From Trichormus sp. NMC-1 (GTDB lineage: Bacteria; Cyanobacteriota; Cyanobacteriia; Cyanobacteriales; Nostocaceae), in the NCBI RefSeq assembly GCF_001858025.1, contig NZ_LZQD01000001.1:1006737-1070736 (forward strand): DNA of 64,000 nucleotides. Direction: 5' to 3'. The notes beneath the pieces are model-generated. The model worked only from the letters and a program-made list of their open reading frames with translations. It did no database searches and had not been told where the DNA came from. Shown in pieces: positions 8,963 through 15,934 of this stretch; positions within the stretch are counted from its first letter, which is position 1, and the number at the start of each line of letters is the position of its first letter. Position numbers and translations under genes: made by a program.

Positions 8963-8987
8963 GCGAACTGACAAGTCAGCGATCGCA
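8963..8987 (+). repeat. TA-archipelago repeat, partial copy 1
   Basis: GCGAACTGACAAGTCAGC then GATCGCA: the hairpin half CTGAC-AA-GTCAG is intact but the CTTACGCTATC segment is replaced. It directly follows the MazF relic, as copy 3 follows the intact mazF. Confidence 0.85.
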
Positions 8988-9172
8988 TATCTTCCCCCAA
9001 CATCCCTTTTTACCTCACGCAAAGACGCAAAGTAAGAGCGATACCTTCGGTCAGCTTCGCGATCGCACTCCCTCAACTTCCCAAACAGCGATTCCTACGG
9101 AGCGCTGAGTGCAAGGCACTCCCGTCAGGGATACGCTATCGCACTCCCTCACTCCCCAAACGGCGAACGGCT

Positions 9173-9340
9173 ATGAAAATAAAAGCACTTATTTGGGAAG
9201 AAGACGGTGTATGGTGTGGTTCTGTACCAGCTTTACCAGGATGTCATACCTGGGGTGAAAATTACGAACATTTATTAGAAATGTTGAAAGATGCTGTTCA
9301 AGGTTGCTTAGAAGTTGCTAGTCAACAAGAATTGGATTAA
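9173..9340 (+). CDS. solo HicB-like (UPF0150) protein
   Basis: 55-residue protein starting M-K-I-K-A-L-I-W-E-E-D-G and carrying the HicB core V-P-A-L-P-G-C-H-T-W-G-E. HicB proteins have an RNase-H-like fold and normally neutralise a HicA RNase. No HicA is adjacent, so it is an orphan antitoxin or a small HicB-like protein of other use. The archipelago-type spacer CCAAACGGCGAACGGCT runs straight into the ATG, leaving no clear ribosome-binding site. The DUF29 gene starts 51 bp downstream. Confidence 0.72.
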   Translation: MKIKALIWEEDGVWCGSVPALPGCHTWGENYEHLLEMLKDAVQGCLEVASQQELD

Positions 9341-9391
9341 ATTTTATATAGTTAATGATGATGGAATTGGTATTTTACCAAGGAGAAAACT

Positions 9392-9847
9392 ATGACACAT
9401 CAATCTATGATATTAACTAATAATCTTTATGCAGAAGATTATAATTTATGGATTGAAAAAACCGCTTCTTTATTAAAGAATAAGCAGTTCTTAGAATTAG
9501 AATTAGAAAATTTAATTGAAGAAATTGAAAGTATGGGAAGAAGTGAAAAAAATGTTTTAAAAAGTAATTTACGAGTTTTAATTATGCACTTGCTTAAATA
9601 CAAGTTTCAACCTCAAAACAGGTCAAATAGTTGGTTGTATACAATATATGAACATCGTCAAAGATTACAAGAAACGTTTTTAGATAGTCCTAGTTTAAAA
9701 GGCTATTATCTAGAAGTTTTGGATAATTGTTATCAACACGCTCGTAAAGAAGCATCTATTGAAACTGGACTTCCTTTATCTATTTTTCCTCAAGATAATC
9801 CTTTTTCCTCTGATGAAATTTTAGATGCTGATTTTTTTCCAGTTTAA
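9392..9847 (+). CDS. DUF29 family protein
   Basis: 151-residue DUF29 protein, a family very common in Nostocales and often found in multi-copy accessory regions beside TA genes. Typical signatures: Y-A-E-D-Y-N-L-W near residue 15, L-E-L-E-N-L-I-E-E-I-E-S-M-G-R-S-E around 35-53, L-L-K-Y-K-F-Q-P near 70, then helices with S-P-S-L-K-G-Y. It is all helical by appearance. SD AAGGAGA lies about 8 bases upstream. No biochemical function is established; its position inside a TA patch is consistent with an accessory role. Confidence 0.85.
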   Translation: MTHQSMILTNNLYAEDYNLWIEKTASLLKNKQFLELELENLIEEIESMGRSEKNVLKSNLRVLIMHLLKYKFQPQNRSNSWLYTIYEHRQRLQETFLDSPSLKGYYLEVLDNCYQHARKEASIETGLPLSIFPQDNPFSSDEILDADFFPV

Positions 9848-9915
9848 TTATATTTGTTGTTCTATGCGATCACCTACAATAACCTACGCGATCGCACTCC
9901 TTCACTCTCCTAACA

Positions 9916-9948
9916 GCGAACTGACAAGTCAGCGCTTACGCTATCGCA
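9916..9948 (+). repeat. TA-archipelago repeat, copy 2 (full 33 bp)
   Basis: GCGAACTGACAAGTCAGCGC followed by TTACGCTATCGCA. It contains the perfect hairpin CTGAC-AA-GTCAG. It lies between the DUF29 gene and mazEF and is followed by the usual C-rich spacer. Confidence 0.92.
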
Positions 9949-10027
9949 CCCCCTCCAACTTCCCAGCATCCTTTTTTTTACGTTCGCGTAGCGTGCCGTA
10001 GGCATACTACTTCCAGACACAGAGTAT

Positions 10028-10055
10028 TTGCAAATTGTCAAAAAAGTGGTATGAT
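10028..10055 (+). promoter_or_regulatory. candidate mazEF promoter
   Basis: TTGCAA (10028-10033), 16 bases, TATGAT (10050-10055): a good sigma-70-like pair. Transcription would start near 10062, so the ATG at 10055 cannot be the start and one of those at 10085/10088 is more likely. Confidence 0.5.
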
Positions 10056-10087
10056 TGATTGGTAAGATGAATGAGTCATACACAATG

Positions 10088-10315
10088 ATGAAAGTCACAA
10101 TTACTTTAGAAGAAGACATTCTCCAATTTATTGATCAACAAGCAAAAGGTAATCGTAGTGCCTATATTAACGCACTATTAGCAGAACAAAGACGCAAAAT
10201 TTTAGAGACAGAAATAATTGCAGCACTCCAAGAAGATGCGAAAGATTTAGAATATCAAAATGAGATTTCTGCTTGGGATAATGTAGCTGGAGATGGTATT
10301 AATGCCAGAGGGTAA
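10088..10315 (+). CDS. mazE: MazE-type antitoxin
   Basis: 75-residue antitoxin from the ATG at 10088. The N-terminus M-K-V-T-I-T-L-E-E-D-I-L-Q-F-I-D looks like a ribbon-helix-helix DNA-binding domain (strand, then helix, then R-S-A-Y-I-N-A-L-L). The acidic C-terminus with W-D-N-V should bind the toxin. In-frame upstream ATGs at 10055 and 10067 are unlikely because of the promoter placement; 10085 is equally possible. It overlaps the toxin gene by 14 bp, implying translational coupling and autoregulation. Confidence 0.82.
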   Translation: MKVTITLEEDILQFIDQQAKGNRSAYINALLAEQRRKILETEIIAALQEDAKDLEYQNEISAWDNVAGDGINARG

Positions 10316-10661
10316 TTTAACTTATAAACGGGGTGAAATTCGCTGGGTAAATCTTGATCCAACTGTGGGAGCAGAAGCACAAAAAATCCGTGCTTGTTTG
10401 ATAGTTCAAAATGATATTATGAATCAACATGGATTATTAACTATTGTGATGCCATTTCGACCAGGAAGTAAGCAAGCTCCCTATATTGTCAATATCAAAG
10501 CAACAGCAACTAATGGATTAGATAAAGAGCGTTTTATTGATGTTGCTCAAATTCGTGCTGTTGATTATCGTCGGGTTTTAGGGTTTGTGGGTATTTTAGA
10601 AGCTGAATATTGGGAAGAAATTCGTACTGCGTTGGATGTCGTTTTGGGTTTTGGGGTTTAA
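10302..10661 (+). CDS. mazF: MazF/PemK-type endoribonuclease toxin
   Basis: 119-residue type II toxin cutting single-stranded RNA. Typical MazF elements: R-G-E-I-R-W-V-N-L-D-P-T-V-G-A-E near the N-terminus, then R-A-C-L-I-V-Q-N-D and T-I-V-M-P-F, and a C-terminal helix E-I-R-T-A-L-D-V-V-L-G. The ATG at 10302 lies inside mazE. The 3' end of the gene runs directly into archipelago repeat copy 3 (10667). A near-identical relic of its last codons plus the repeat occurs at 8899-8987. Confidence 0.88.
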   Translation: MPEGNLTYKRGEIRWVNLDPTVGAEAQKIRACLIVQNDIMNQHGLLTIVMPFRPGSKQAPYIVNIKATATNGLDKERFIDVAQIRAVDYRRVLGFVGILEAEYWEEIRTALDVVLGFGV

Positions 10662-10666
10662 GTTGA

Positions 10667-10699
10667 GCGAACTGACAAGTCAGCGCTCGCGCTATCGCA
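10667..10699 (+). repeat. TA-archipelago repeat, copy 3
   Basis: Variant copy with GCTCGCGCTATCGCA in place of GCTTACGCTATCGCA. It begins six bases after the mazF stop. Confidence 0.9.
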
Positions 10700-10810
10700 C
10701 CCCCTTAACCTCCCAAACAGCGATACTTCGGTGTTTAAATCTGATATACTTTTAATAGATCAAGTTAATCATAAGTTTTACTTGATATTAATTAACTAGA
10801 ATCTAAGAAG

Positions 10811-11101
10811 ATGAAACAACATAAAACTATACAGCTACAATTGAAACCAGAAATAGAAGCTCGTCTGATTACCCAAGCTACTAAACAAGGTTTATCAATT
10901 GAATCTTATCTTGAATCTTTGATTGAAGATAGTTTAAAAAATCAAGAGGAAAAATCTTTTTCTCAAGTAACAACTGAGGAAGATTGGGAAACAGCACTAA
11001 TGAATTTAATCAATAGTCCTGCTTTTGCTGTAGCACCACCACTTTCAGATGCAGCTATTAGTCGGGATAGTATTTATACCAGAGAAGACGAAATGTTATG
11101 A
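10811..11101 (+). CDS. antitoxin of a PIN-toxin module
   Basis: 96-residue protein. The N-terminus K-T-I-Q-L-Q-L-K-P-E-I-E-A-R-L with S-I-E-S-Y-L-E-S-L-I resembles a ribbon-helix-helix DNA-binding domain; the C-terminus is acidic and probably binds toxin. Its stop overlaps the PIN toxin start by four bases (ATGA), the usual antitoxin-toxin coupling. A nearly identical second copy with four differences (H4Y, A17D, T24N and one V/L change in the C-terminal part) occurs at 15229-15519 without an intact toxin. The upstream region (from about 10720) is duplicated too. Confidence 0.8.
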   Translation: MKQHKTIQLQLKPEIEARLITQATKQGLSIESYLESLIEDSLKNQEEKSFSQVTTEEDWETALMNLINSPAFAVAPPLSDAAISRDSIYTREDEML

Positions 11102-11538
11102 AATATCTGGTAGATACTAATATTTTACTGCGTTTGGTACAAAAAAATAGTCCCATGCACCTTGATACTCAAAGAGCAATTTTAACGCTCAAAAAGCAAG
11201 GTGATTTTTTATGTATTATCCCACAAAATATAATTGAATTTTGGGCTGTTGCTACAAGACCTCTTGATAAAAATGGCTTAGGTTTATCTATCACTCAAGC
11301 TGAAGAAGAAAGCGAAAAACTTAAAAAGATATTTATATTAGAATTGGATACACCACAAATTTTTACTGAGTGGGAATCTCTTGTGATTAAATATCAAGTG
11401 ATGGGAAAACAGGTACATGATGCTCGTTTAGCTGCGGCTATGTTAGCTCATAATATCACACATTTATTGACATTTAATGTTGATGATTTTAAACGGTTTT
11501 CGGATATTGTAGTTGTTGATCCACGTAGTATTGTTTAA
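11098..11538 (+). CDS. PIN-domain RNase toxin (VapC-like)
   Basis: 146-residue PIN-domain protein, a Mg-dependent RNase toxin. The acidic active-site residues are in place: D in Y-L-V-D-T-N-I-L-L, E in N-I-I-E-F-W, D in V-H-D-A-R-L-A-A, and D in F-N-V-D-D-F. It overlaps its antitoxin by ATGA. The next TA pair (11672-12191) is on the opposite strand, and repeat copy 4 lies between. Confidence 0.88.
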   Translation: MKYLVDTNILLRLVQKNSPMHLDTQRAILTLKKQGDFLCIIPQNIIEFWAVATRPLDKNGLGLSITQAEEESEKLKKIFILELDTPQIFTEWESLVIKYQVMGKQVHDARLAAAMLAHNITHLLTFNVDDFKRFSDIVVVDPRSIV

Positions 11539-11580
11539 TTATATTAGAAAAGCGATCGCACTCCCTCAACCTCCCAAACA

Positions 11581-11613
11581 GCGAACTGACAAGTCAGCGC
11601 TTACGCTATCGCA
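11581..11613 (+). repeat. TA-archipelago repeat, copy 4
   Basis: Full 33-bp copy preceded by AGCGATCGCACTCCCTCAAC and followed by another CCCCAAACAGCGAT spacer segment, in the gap between convergent TA modules. Confidence 0.92.
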
Positions 11614-11671
11614 TCCCCTCAACTCCCCAAACAGCGATAGCGAAGCGCGACCTAGGAATCGCTTGACAAAG

Positions 11672-11947
11672 TTACAAGTTTTTATAAACTTCATCATCAT
11701 TACGTTTACCAACCCGAAAAACATCAACTAATTTATTATCATCATCAATGGTGTACAAAATTCTGTATTCACCCTGATCAATACGATAACCACCTTGATA
11801 ACCTTTTAAAGCTGCATAGTCTTGAGGACGAGGATTACCCTGAAGTGATAGTATTTTAGAAACAACTTGTTTATATTGTTTTGGTTGCAAGTCTAATAAA
11901 TCTTTTTCCGCAGTTCTAGCAATCCTCAATGTATAACGTTCACTCAT
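11672..11947 (-). CDS. RelE/ParE-family toxin
   Basis: 91-residue toxin of the RelE/ParE superfamily (ribosome-dependent mRNA interferase or gyrase poison). Features: Y-T-L-R-I-A-R-T-A-E-K-D-L-L-D-L, L-Q-G-N-P-R-P, a G-Y-R-I-D-Q-G-E-Y-R-I-L-Y-T-I-D core, and V-F-R-V-G-K-R-N. The arginine-rich core favours a RelE-type mRNase. It overlaps the upstream antitoxin by 8 bp. It is the only minus-strand TA pair in this archipelago. Confidence 0.9.
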   Translation of the reverse strand: MSERYTLRIARTAEKDLLDLQPKQYKQVVSKILSLQGNPRPQDYAALKGYQGGYRIDQGEYRILYTIDDDNKLVDVFRVGKRNDDEVYKNL

Positions 11948-12191
11948 TGGGATATTTGGCGATGATTTCTTCTATGGTGGTAAATCCTTCATTTTCTTCA
12001 ATTGCACGTCTCAATTTAGCAGAATCAATTGCATCTTCCATTGCTTCTAATAGTTTTAAATCTTCAATACTAATCATCGCTACCGCAGGTTTACCATGAC
12101 GTTGTATTAATATTCTTTCTCCACGATATTCTGCACGGTTCATAATATCGGGAAAGTTAGCACGCGCTTCACTTGCACTGATGACAGACAT
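11940..12191 (-). CDS. Phd/YefM-family antitoxin
   Basis: 83-residue antitoxin. The N-terminus S-V-I-S-A-S-E-A-R-A-N-F-P-D-I-M-N-R-A is a standard Phd/YefM fold start, followed by R-I-L-I-Q-R-H-G-K-P-A-V-A-M-I-S and an acidic toxin-binding tail. It should neutralise the RelE-like toxin that follows with 8-bp overlap and repress its own operon. Confidence 0.9.
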   Translation of the reverse strand: MSVISASEARANFPDIMNRAEYRGERILIQRHGKPAVAMISIEDLKLLEAMEDAIDSAKLRRAIEENEGFTTIEEIIAKYPNE

Positions 12192-12317
12192 AGCGCCTCA
12201 CAAAATTTATAGTGTTAAATATGATTATAGATTGTTTGTCTGTTTTTTGCAAATTGTACAAAATTTAAGTTTTTGAGCAATAGTGGAGCGATCGCACCCC
12301 CTTCAACTTCCAAAACA

Positions 12318-12350
12318 GCGAACTGACAAGTCAGCGCTTACGCTATCGCA
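12318..12350 (+). repeat. TA-archipelago repeat, copy 5
   Basis: Full 33-bp copy in the space between the divergent phd-relE and xisHI modules, with C-rich spacers on both sides and a GCTTCGCT palindrome after it. Confidence 0.92.
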
Positions 12351-12464
12351 CCCCCTCGCTCCCCAAACAGCGATTTTTACGGAGCGCTTCGCTAAAGCCT
12401 GAGTATATGATATAATTGTACTATTAAGATTAATTAGTATTTACTAAATATTATCAAGAAAACA

Positions 12465-12881
12465 ATGCCAGCAAAAGATATTTACCATGATGCTGTTAAA
12501 AATGCTTTAATTAAAGATGGTTGGACGATTACGGCTGATCCTTATAAAATCAAGTATAAAGATGCTGAATTATTTGCCGATTTATCCGCAGAAAAACCGA
12601 TTGCAGCCGAACAAAGTGGACGAAAAATAGTTGTTGAAATCAAAAGTTTTCTTAGTCCTTCTCCTATGAGAGATTTTGAACTAGCTTTAGGGCAATACAT
12701 TTTATATCGTAATTTAATTAACCTCACAGAACCAGACTATACAATTTATTTAGCTATTAAAGAAAGTACATACGAAAACTTTTTTACCAGAGATTCAATC
12801 AAAGAAATTGTCCAATTAAATCAAATTTTGATGATTGTAGTTAATATAGAAAAAGAGGAGATATTACAATGGATAAACTAG
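12465..12881 (+). CDS. xisH: XisH family protein
   Basis: 138-residue XisH protein. XisH and XisI were first described as factors controlling excision of the fdxN element in Anabaena heterocysts. The start M-P-A-K-D-I-Y-H-D-A-V-K-N-A-L and the core with F-A-D-L-S-A, then I-V-V-E-I-K-S-F are family hallmarks. The D...ExK arrangement looks like a PD-(D/E)XK nuclease core (inference). It overlaps xisI by 13 bp, as antitoxin/toxin genes do, and sits among TA modules. No XisF recombinase or fdxN element is seen here. Confidence 0.92.
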   Translation: MPAKDIYHDAVKNALIKDGWTITADPYKIKYKDAELFADLSAEKPIAAEQSGRKIVVEIKSFLSPSPMRDFELALGQYILYRNLINLTEPDYTIYLAIKESTYENFFTRDSIKEIVQLNQILMIVVNIEKEEILQWIN

Positions 12882-13210
12882 AACAATATCAAATAGCAAT
12901 TAAACAAGTTCTCACAGAATATCATAATTGGGTTTCTGGTGCAGCAAATTTAACTGATGAAAGTTGTTTGATTTTTGATGATAATAATCACCACTATATT
13001 TGGTGTTTTTTGGGTTGGGATGGCAAAAAAAGAACAAATAATATCCAAGTTAATATCAGAATTAAAAATGATAAAATTTGGATTGAAGAAGATTGGACTG
13101 AGGAAGGAATAGCGAATGAATTAATGAAGTTAGGTATTTCTAATCTTGATATTGTCTTAGCTTTTCATCCTCCTGAAGAAAGGAAATATACTGCATTCGC
13201 TACTGCTTAA
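12869..13210 (+). CDS. xisI: XisI family protein
   Basis: 113-residue XisI protein, the obligate partner of XisH. Typical features: Y-Q-I-A-I-K-Q-V-L-T-E-Y, Y-I-W-C-F-L-G-W-D-G-K-K-R, W-I-E-E-D-W-T-E-E-G-I-A and the tail V-L-A-F-H-P-P-E-E-R-K-Y-T-A-F-A. GAGGAG lies about 10 bases before the ATG, inside xisH. Regulator of fdxN-element excision in the original report; with many genomic copies and TA-like layout it may serve as an antidote to XisH (inference). Confidence 0.92.
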   Translation: MDKLEQYQIAIKQVLTEYHNWVSGAANLTDESCLIFDDNNHHYIWCFLGWDGKKRTNNIQVNIRIKNDKIWIEEDWTEEGIANELMKLGISNLDIVLAFHPPEERKYTAFATA

Positions 13211-13247
13211 ATGTTATAGCGATCGCACTCCCTCAACCTCACTAAAA

Positions 13248-13463
13248 GCGAACTGACAAGTCAGCGCTTACGCTATCGCATCCCCTCAACTCCCCAAACA
13301 GCGCTCGCACTCCCTCACTCTCCAAACAGCGAACTGACAAGTCAGCGCTTACGCTATCGCACCCCTTCAACTCCCCAAACAGCGATTCCTACGGAGCGCT
13401 TCGCTATCGCACCCCTTCAACTCCCAAACAGCGAACTGACAAGTCAGCGCTTACGCTATCGCA
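13248..13463 (+). repeat. TA-archipelago repeat, copies 6-8
   Basis: Three full 33-bp copies at 13248-13280, 13329-13361 and 13431-13463, all on the plus strand. C-rich spacers (CCCCTCAACTCCCCAAACAG-like) with HIP1-like AGCGATCGC and GCGCTTCGCTATCGC pieces join them. The whole 13216-13480 gap between xisI and the next module is repeat. Confidence 0.92.
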
Positions 13464-13565
13464 CTCCCTCAACTCGCCCAAAGTATCGTTATTTGGGTAA
13501 GTTACACTTGCTGATTCTGATCTGATATACTGATAATATGTAAAAATAATCAAATCTAGTATTTT

Positions 13566-13856
13566 ATGATTAATAATCACCAACTCATCACAGAAACATC
13601 CTCAACTACACCCTGGAATGATTTATTATTAGAAATTGCTCAAACTCCCCAAGAATATATACCGGAAATATTGGAAATTGTCCGTTTATTTCGTCAAAAT
13701 TTGATCAATAAACCAACAACTTTGATAACTACAGAAAAACACAAATTAGACTGGCAAGAATTTATTAATCAAACAGCAGGTAGTTGTGCTGATGATCCAA
13801 TTATTCTGGATAATTTAGGAATTGATGATAGTTTAGAAGAAATGATTAATAGTTAG
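13566..13856 (+). CDS. antitoxin of a VapC module (no named family)
   Basis: 96-residue acidic protein twelve bases before a PIN toxin gene. The N-terminal 45 residues (M-I-N-N-H-Q, then N-D-L-L-L-E-I, Y-I-P-E-I-L-E-I-V-R-L-F-R-Q) are shared with the protein at 15599-15928, whereas the C-terminal half is unrelated. The DNA upstream (from about 13524) is also shared. The layout suggests an N-terminal dimer/DNA-binding part and a C-terminal toxin-binding part. The upstream TTGCTG...GATAAT pair near 13508-13538 could be the promoter. Confidence 0.75.
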   Translation: MINNHQLITETSSTTPWNDLLLEIAQTPQEYIPEILEIVRLFRQNLINKPTTLITTEKHKLDWQEFINQTAGSCADDPIILDNLGIDDSLEEMINS

Positions 13857-13868
13857 GAATACAAACTG

Positions 13869-14270
13869 ATGAAATATTTATTAGATAGTAATGTTTGTAT
13901 TCAATATTTGAATAAAAGATCAGAAAAGATTATTCAGCGTCTTCAAGATTTATCTGATATAGATATAGTAGTTTGTTCTATTGTAAAAGCTGAGTTATTT
14001 TATGGTGCAATGAGAACTCATAATCCTGCGAAAACTATGCAAAAGCAGCAGGAATTTTTAAATCGTTTTATTTCTTTGAAGTTTGATGATGAATGCGCTG
14101 TAATTTATGGTGAAATTCGTAGTAAATTGGCTGCTAAAGGTACTCCTATAGGAAATAATGATTTACATATTGCTGCTATTGCTATAGCTAATAATTTAAC
14201 TTTAATTACTCACAATACTAGAGAATTTAGTAGAATTGATAATTTAAAATTAGAAGATTGGGAGATTTAG
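13869..14270 (+). CDS. vapC: VapC-type PIN-domain RNase toxin
   Basis: 133-residue PIN toxin with the complete acidic set: D in Y-L-L-D-S-N-V-C-I, E in V-K-A-E-L-F-Y-G-A, D in G-N-N-D-L-H-I-A-A-I-A, and the H-N-T-R-E-F strand end. This subgroup (I-P-I-G-N-N-D-type motif, here T-P-I-G-N-N-D) matches typical tRNA-cutting VapC toxins. It follows its antitoxin by 12 bp. Confidence 0.92.
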   Translation: MKYLLDSNVCIQYLNKRSEKIIQRLQDLSDIDIVVCSIVKAELFYGAMRTHNPAKTMQKQQEFLNRFISLKFDDECAVIYGEIRSKLAAKGTPIGNNDLHIAAIAIANNLTLITHNTREFSRIDNLKLEDWEI

Positions 14271-14305
14271 TAAACAGCGATCGCATCTCCTCAACTTCCC
14301 CAAAA

Positions 14306-14413
14306 GCGAACTGACAAGTCAGCGCTTACGCTATCGCACCCACATCCCTACAAAACATTTGACATCCCAAACAGCGAACTGACAACTGACAAGTCAGCGC
14401 TTACGCTATCGCA
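14306..14413 (+). repeat. TA-archipelago repeat, copies 9-10
   Basis: Copies at 14306-14338 and 14374-14413. The second has a duplicated AACTGAC within the hairpin arm. Each copy is followed by CCCACATCCCTACAAAACAT and TTGACA, so a unit of about 70 bp is duplicated here just before parDE. Confidence 0.9.
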
Positions 14414-14495
14414 CCCACATCCCTACAAAACATTTGACAAAAATTGACAATATTTGCCATAATTAAAGAATCAGAAATATAAAGACTTATTAGCT

Positions 14496-14744
14496 ATGAC
14501 TACAGTAAATATTTCTCTTCCCGATTCCATGCGGGACTTTATCAATGAACAGGTTGCAAAATGTGGCTACAGTACCACAAGCGAATATATTCGACATTTG
14601 ATTCGTCAAGATTTAGAAAAAGTGGCACAAGCACGACTAGAAACATTGCTATTAGAAGGCTTAGATAGTGGTGAAGCGATTGAAATTACGGATGAGTGGT
14701 GGCAACAAAAACGCACTCAGCTTCTGGAGAGACTCCGCAAGTAA
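14496..14744 (+). CDS. parD: ParD-type antitoxin
   Basis: 82-residue ribbon-helix-helix antitoxin: T-T-V-N-I-S-L-P-D-S-M-R-D-F-I, then G-Y-S-T-T-S-E-Y-I-R-H-L-I-R, the classical ParD/CC2985 family N-terminus, and a C-terminal toxin-binding helix with E-I-T-D-E-W-W. Partner toxin starts five bases after its stop. Confidence 0.93.
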   Translation: MTTVNISLPDSMRDFINEQVAKCGYSTTSEYIRHLIRQDLEKVAQARLETLLLEGLDSGEAIEITDEWWQQKRTQLLERLRK

Positions 14745-14749
14745 TAGCA

Positions 14750-15070
14750 ATGACTAGACGAATTGTAATTAGACCAAAGGCTAGTGTTGACCTTGATGAA
14801 CAGTTTGCTTATATTGCTGACAGTAATTTTGATGCAGCATTGAGTTTTTTTGATGCTACGAGGCAGACTTTTTCACAATTAGCACGACTACCTGGTATTG
14901 GTAGTGTTTATAATGTTAAAAATCCGCGTTTAGTTGGTTTGCGGAAGTGGGGAGTTAGAGGATTTGAAAAGCATCTAATTTTTTATTTAGAAGGGGATGA
15001 GTATATTGAAATTGTTCGGTTAATTCATTCTGCACGGGATATTTCACAGATTTTAGCAGAAGAAGAATAG
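14750..15070 (+). CDS. parE: ParE/RelE-family toxin
   Basis: 106-residue toxin from ATG 14750. An in-frame ORF extends upstream to 14696 inside parD, but the start after the parD stop is the natural one. Features: M-T-R-R-I-V-I-R-P-K-A, D-L-D-E-Q-F-A-Y-I-A, P-R-L-V-G-L-R-K-W-G-V-R-G-F-E-K-H-L-I-F-Y and I-V-R-L-I-H-S-A-R-D-I. These match the ParE subgroup that poisons gyrase. Confidence 0.92.
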   Translation: MTRRIVIRPKASVDLDEQFAYIADSNFDAALSFFDATRQTFSQLARLPGIGSVYNVKNPRLVGLRKWGVRGFEKHLIFYLEGDEYIEIVRLIHSARDISQILAEEE

Positions 15071-15228
15071 CTATAGTCATCAGCTATGCGATTCATAGGT
15101 CGCGCTTCGCTATCGCATCCCTTCAACTCCCAAACAGCGATACCTTCGGTTTTTAAATCTGATATACTTTTAATAGATCAAGTTAATCATAAGTTTTACT
15201 TGATATTAATTAACTAGAATCTAAGAAT

Positions 15229-15519
15229 ATGAAACAATATAAAACTATACAGCTACAATTGAAACCAGAAATAGAAGATCGTCTAATTACCCAAGCTAAT
15301 AAACAAGGTTTATCAATTGAATCTTATCTTGAATCTTTAATTGAAGATAGTTTGAAAAATCAAGAGGAAAAATCTTTTTCTCAAGTAACAACTGAGGAAG
15401 ATTGGGAAACAGCACTAATGAATTTAATCAATAGTCCTGCTTTTGCTTTAGCACCACCACTTTCAGATGCAGCTATTAGTCGGGATAGTATTTATACCAG
15501 AGAAGACGAAATGTTATGA
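15229..15519 (+). CDS. orphan antitoxin, duplicate of 10811-11101
   Basis: 96-residue protein identical to the antitoxin at 10811-11101 except for four residues. The duplication includes about 100 bp upstream (from around 15130, including GATATACTTTTAATAGATC) and the first codons of the toxin gene, then stops. Without an intact toxin this antitoxin could protect against the toxin at 11098 in trans. Confidence 0.82.
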   Translation: MKQYKTIQLQLKPEIEDRLITQANKQGLSIESYLESLIEDSLKNQEEKSFSQVTTEEDWETALMNLINSPAFALAPPLSDAAISRDSIYTREDEML

Positions 15520-15566
15520 AATATCTGGTAGATACTAAATATTTTACTAATTTTTTGATATACTGA
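15516..15566 (+). pseudogene. PIN toxin reduced to its first codons
   Basis: ATGAAATATCTGGTAGATAC repeats the start of the toxin at 11098, then an extra A shifts the frame and similarity ends at ATTTTACT. A stop follows at codon 17. The original has 146 codons. The next module's upstream region begins at once. Confidence 0.85.
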
Positions 15567-15598
15567 TAATATACTAAAATAATGAAATCTAGAATTTT

Positions 15599-15928
15599 AT
15601 GATTAATAATCACCAATCCATTACAGCTAAATCATCAGCAAAACCCCGCAATGATTTATTACTAGAAATTGAACATACTCCAGAAGAATACATACCCGAA
15701 TTACTACAAATTGTCCGGTTATTTCGTCAAAGTGTGACGATGAAACAGTTATCTTTAAAAAACTGGGAAAATGCCATTAATGAAATTAATGAAAGTGACG
15801 CAATTAAAAAAGAATACAGAAAAACTAATATTAAAAGATTATTCGAGTCATGGAATGAATCAGATGATCAACAAGAACAACAAGAAAATTTAGAAATTAT
15901 TGAATCTATGAAGGGTATTTCAATTTAA
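15599..15928 (+). CDS. hybrid antitoxin of a PIN module
   Basis: 109-residue protein. Residues 1-45 resemble the N-terminus of the antitoxin at 13566-13856 (shared M-I-N-N-H-Q and N-D-L-L-L-E-I). The rest starts at an internal Met (residue 48, ATG at 15740) with M-K-Q-L-S-L-K-N-W-E-N-A-I-N and is unlike it. The C-terminal 62 residues could be a complete small antitoxin in its own right, so this gene looks like a fusion. It lies six bases before a PIN toxin gene. Confidence 0.75.
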   Translation: MINNHQSITAKSSAKPRNDLLLEIEHTPEEYIPELLQIVRLFRQSVTMKQLSLKNWENAINEINESDAIKKEYRKTNIKRLFESWNESDDQQEQQENLEIIESMKGISI

Positions 15929-15934
15929 AATAAA

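Larger units (their letters stand above)
8626..9172. other. repeat-rich intergenic DNA with gene relics
   Basis: No intact gene is seen. The stretch holds GCGCCTTAGCGAAGCGTATC-type palindromic pieces, two CGCAGAGACGCA-like motifs, HIP1 sites, a relic of a MazF gene (8899-8955), one partial copy of the TA-archipelago repeat (8963-8987), and GCGATCGCACTCCCTC spacer-like segments. It marks the left border of the TA archipelago. Confidence 0.7.

Noticed and set aside
13248-14413. CRISPR array from the 33-bp repeats
   Set aside because: Spacing is irregular, the spacers are themselves repeated C-rich segments, and there are no cas genes.
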